A DNA stretch of 8,261 nt from Bacillota bacterium (GTDB lineage: Bacteria; Bacillota_C; Negativicutes; Sporomusales; Sporomusaceae), in NCBI GenBank assembly GCA_023441125.1, contig JAEZQV010000225.1, positions 1 to 8,261 on the forward strand, given 5' to 3'. Under the pieces are notes generated by a model. That model did no database searches and was not told where the DNA came from. It saw only the letters and a list, made by a program, of their open reading frames with translations. Both the position numbers and the translations under genes were made by a program. Positions 6,752 through 8,261 of this stretch are shown here, one piece after another (the stretch's first letter is position 1; each line of letters opens with the position of its first letter).

Positions 6752-6891
6752 ACTCGCATAAAATGCGTTGTAGCGAAAAAAGCTTGTCCGGACAGAGGCG
6801 TGGCCTCGCCATAAATATTTCGGAAAATGTAACGGCAAGTGTGTCACGCCGCCGGTTACCAGCATAGGATATACCAAAAACAATATTTCCC
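6752..6891. other. Hairpin-rich spacer before the riboswitch, function unknown
   Basis: No gene is supported in this stretch. It contains several small inverted repeats: CGCAT/ATGCG (6755-6767), the palindrome GTCCGGAC (6786-6793), GAGGC/GCCTC (6796-6808), and GTAAC-GGC with GCC-G-GTTAC (6829-6859). None is followed by a T run on either strand, so none is a good terminator for the PIG-L gene. TAGGAT (6865-6870) and TATACC (6870-6875) are possible -10 boxes for the riboswitch transcript, but no matching -35 was found. Confidence 0.45.
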
Positions 6892-6994
6892 ATAAAGGGG
6901 AGTAGCTAACGGAAACCCTTCCGTGAGTAGAATCGACATACTGGCAAAAGCCCGGTTCTACTGGTAGTTTTGACTGCTATAGCGAGACCTTTAT
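6892..6994 (+). ncRNA. yybP-ykoY manganese riboswitch aptamer
   Basis: This RNA element binds Mn(II) and usually turns on genes for manganese efflux or tolerance. The conserved parts are present in order: ATAAAGGGGAGTAGC (6892-6906), GACATAC in the P3 loop (6935-6941), and AGCGAGACCTTT (6981-6992). Proposed pairing is P1 ATAAAGG with CCTTTAT (6892-6898/6988-6994), P2 ACGGAA with TTCCGT, P3 GTAGAA with TTCTAC containing an inner GGC/GCC stem, and P4 TGGTAG with CTGCTA. The 3' strand of P1 is also part of the terminator at 6985-7023, so the two folds exclude each other. This predicts read-through when Mn is bound. No plus-strand gene follows; the next sequence is the 3' end of the minus-strand mntH gene. 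The assignment rests on recognised motifs and hand-folded helices, not a covariance search. Confidence 0.88.
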
Positions 6995-7034
6995 TTCCGG
7001 TTTATGGCTGGAAATAAAGGTCTTTCTGATTTTC
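6985..7034 (+). terminator. Riboswitch expression platform: intrinsic terminator
   Basis: AGACCTTTATTTCC (6985-6998) pairs perfectly with GGAAATAAAGGTCT (7010-7023) around an 11-base loop. An interrupted T tract (TTCTGATTTT, 7024-7033) follows. The left arm overlaps the P1 3' strand of the aptamer (6988-6994), so the hairpin can form only when P1 is open, that is, without Mn. There is no T run on the minus strand, so it is unlikely to be the mntH terminator. Confidence 0.85.
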
Positions 7035-7098
7035 GCCGCTGTAGATTATCCGGCTGCAGCCAGCCTGTCACCGCCGGTCTGTTTGCAAAACCTTACGC

Positions 7099-8261
7099 TT
7101 ACGACAGGCCGGTAAATGTAAGATACAACAAAACCAGGTTCAGGGCTACAATCATGCTGACAATAACCCAGCCCACGAGGTTGGTAATCAGGCTGTTTTT
7201 GAATTTCCCCATAATATTTGCTTTGCTCGTCACAATCATTAAGGGAATGATGGCTGCCGGCAAAGCGAAACTAAGGGATACCTGGCTGTATACCAAAGCT
7301 GCTAACGGATTGATGCCGGCCATCAGAATGGCTAACCCCGGAATCATAGTGATTAAACGCCGGATACTGGCAGGTATGTCAAAGCCTACAAATCCCCCCA
7401 GAATCACCTCTCCGGCCATTGTACCCACAGTGGCCGAGGATAAACCGGCAGCCAATAAAGCCAAACCAAACGCACCGGCTGCCAGATTCCCCATTAAAGG
7501 CTGTAAAGTCATATAGGCAGCCTCGATGCGATCCACGTTCAGGCCGTTGCCGTTAAACACGGCAGCCGAAACGATGACCATCGCCGCATTCACGATAAAG
7601 GCCATATTCATGGCCAAAAATACATCAATCTTGGCCATTTTAAGGTGATGGGTACAATCGTCCACACATTCGATCCGTCTGGTCTGTACTAAATGCGAGT
7701 GCAGGTAAATGACATGAGGCATTACGGTAGCTCCCAGCATACCAACAGCCACTAGTACGCTGTCCTGCGTCAGCATAGGCACGGCCGTGTGATAGACGAC
7801 TTGGCTCCAGTCCGGTTTGGCGATAAACAATTCCCAAATGTACGCCAGACTGATAACCGCTACCATCACGGTAATAATTCGTTCCACAAGCTGCTGTCCA
7901 TACTTTTGCATATGACAAATCCCATAAGTAATTACACCGGTGAGTAATGCCGACCAAAATAACGGTATGCCAAACAGGAGATGAAAGCCAAGGACGCCCC
8001 CCAGAAACTCCGCCAGGTCTGTAGCCATCGCGGCCACGGTGGCTATTGACCACAAGCCCCAGTTAACAGGCCGTGAAAAAACCTTGCCGCAGTGGTCCGG
8101 TAAGTGAACACCGGTGGCAATGCCGAGTTTTGCCGACAGGATTTGAATGAAAATGGCCATTAAATTGCTCCATAGAATTACCCAGATCAGGTTATAACCA
8201 AATTGCGACCCGCCGGTTATATTGGTGCCAAAGTTACCGGGGTCCATATAGGCTACACTGA
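7099..8261 (-). CDS. mntH: NRAMP-family Mn(II)/H+ symporter MntH (start beyond window)
   Basis: This proton-driven importer of Mn(II), and often Fe(II), sits in the cytoplasmic membrane. The visible 386 residues begin inside TM1 with SVAYMDPGNFGTNI. The DPGN metal-binding motif is encoded at 8233-8244, and the TM6 counterpart MPHVIYLHS has MPH at 7714-7722. The methionine of MPH is the residue that favours Mn/Fe over Mg in this family. About ten membrane segments are visible. Because DPGN lies within TM1, the ATG at 8247-8245 is internal, and the true start with some tens of residues lies to the right of the window. The stop is TAA at 7101-7099. No T-run terminator was found after it. The neighbouring manganese riboswitch (6892-7034) points towards this gene from the opposite strand, so its read-through RNA would be antisense to the mntH 3' end. 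Confidence 0.94.
   Translation of the reverse strand, partial: SVAYMDPGNFGTNITGGSQFGYNLIWVILWSNLMAIFIQILSAKLGIATGVHLPDHCGKVFSRPVNWGLWSIATVAAMATDLAEFLGGVLGFHLLFGIPLFWSALLTGVITYGICHMQKYGQQLVERIITVMVAVISLAYIWELFIAKPDWSQVVYHTAVPMLTQDSVLVAVGMLGATVMPHVIYLHSHLVQTRRIECVDDCTHHLKMAKIDVFLAMNMAFIVNAAMVIVSAAVFNGNGLNVDRIEAAYMTLQPLMGNLAAGAFGLALLAAGLSSATVGTMAGEVILGGFVGFDIPASIRRLITMIPGLAILMAGINPLAALVYSQVSLSFALPAAIIPLMIVTSKANIMGKFKNSLITNLVGWVIVSMIVALNLVLLYLTFTGLS

Noticed and set aside
7004..7516. 170-residue plus-strand reading frame starting in the terminator loop and running through mntH
   Set aside because: It is antisense to the well-supported mntH gene, lacks a ribosome binding site, and has no recognisable domain. 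It is an overlap artefact, even though the strand may be transcribed as non-coding antisense RNA.
8245..8247. ATG of MDPGN as the mntH start
   Set aside because: DPGN lies inside the first membrane segment of NRAMP proteins, and the frame stays open through SVAY to the window edge, so this methionine is internal.
1..8261. CRISPR array, tRNA, rRNA or insertion sequence
   Set aside because: No regularly spaced repeats, cloverleaf pattern, transposase fragment or paired terminal repeats were seen.

Overview
The window looks like the chromosome of an endospore-forming, anaerobic member of the Bacillota. The main pointer is a CwlD-type cortex amidase; the larC gene, a DUF362 ferredoxin protein and moderate base composition fit the Sporomusaceae (Negativicutes). 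That family placement is inference, because the window contains no marker RNA. Eight protein genes are supported. Two of them, larC at the left edge and mntH at the right edge, are cut by the window.

Left block (1-2660). larC (minus) makes the nickel-insertion protein for the nickel-pincer cofactor and carries a very histidine-rich insert. It diverges from a DUF362 protein with two [4Fe-4S] motifs (plus). A MerR-family regulator gene (minus) converges on the DUF362 gene across a shared, apparently bidirectional terminator. All three promoters have the same MerR design: a -35 box, a 19-bp spacer filled by an ACCTGGAG-N4-CTCCAGGT-like dyad, and a -10 box. The dyad is perfect at merR, one mismatch off at the DUF362 gene and degenerate at larC. 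This suggests a small autoregulated regulon.

Middle block (2660-6751). A small unrecognised protein with a charged, probably coiled-coil tail comes first and has its own terminator. A GT2 polyprenyl-phosphate glycosyltransferase with two C-terminal membrane segments follows, also with its own terminator. Then come cwlD (minus) and, divergent from it, a membrane-anchored PIG-L/LmbE-type deacetylase with an unassigned C-terminal region. These last three suggest cell-envelope and spore-wall work.

Right block (6752-8261). The gap holds a well-formed yybP-ykoY manganese riboswitch on the plus strand. Its P1 strand is shared with a 14-bp terminator hairpin, the layout of a Mn-ON switch. No plus-strand gene follows. 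The next sequence is the 3' end of mntH, a Mn(II)/H+ importer on the minus strand. Read-through at high manganese would therefore make RNA antisense to the manganese importer. This is the most interesting observation in the window.
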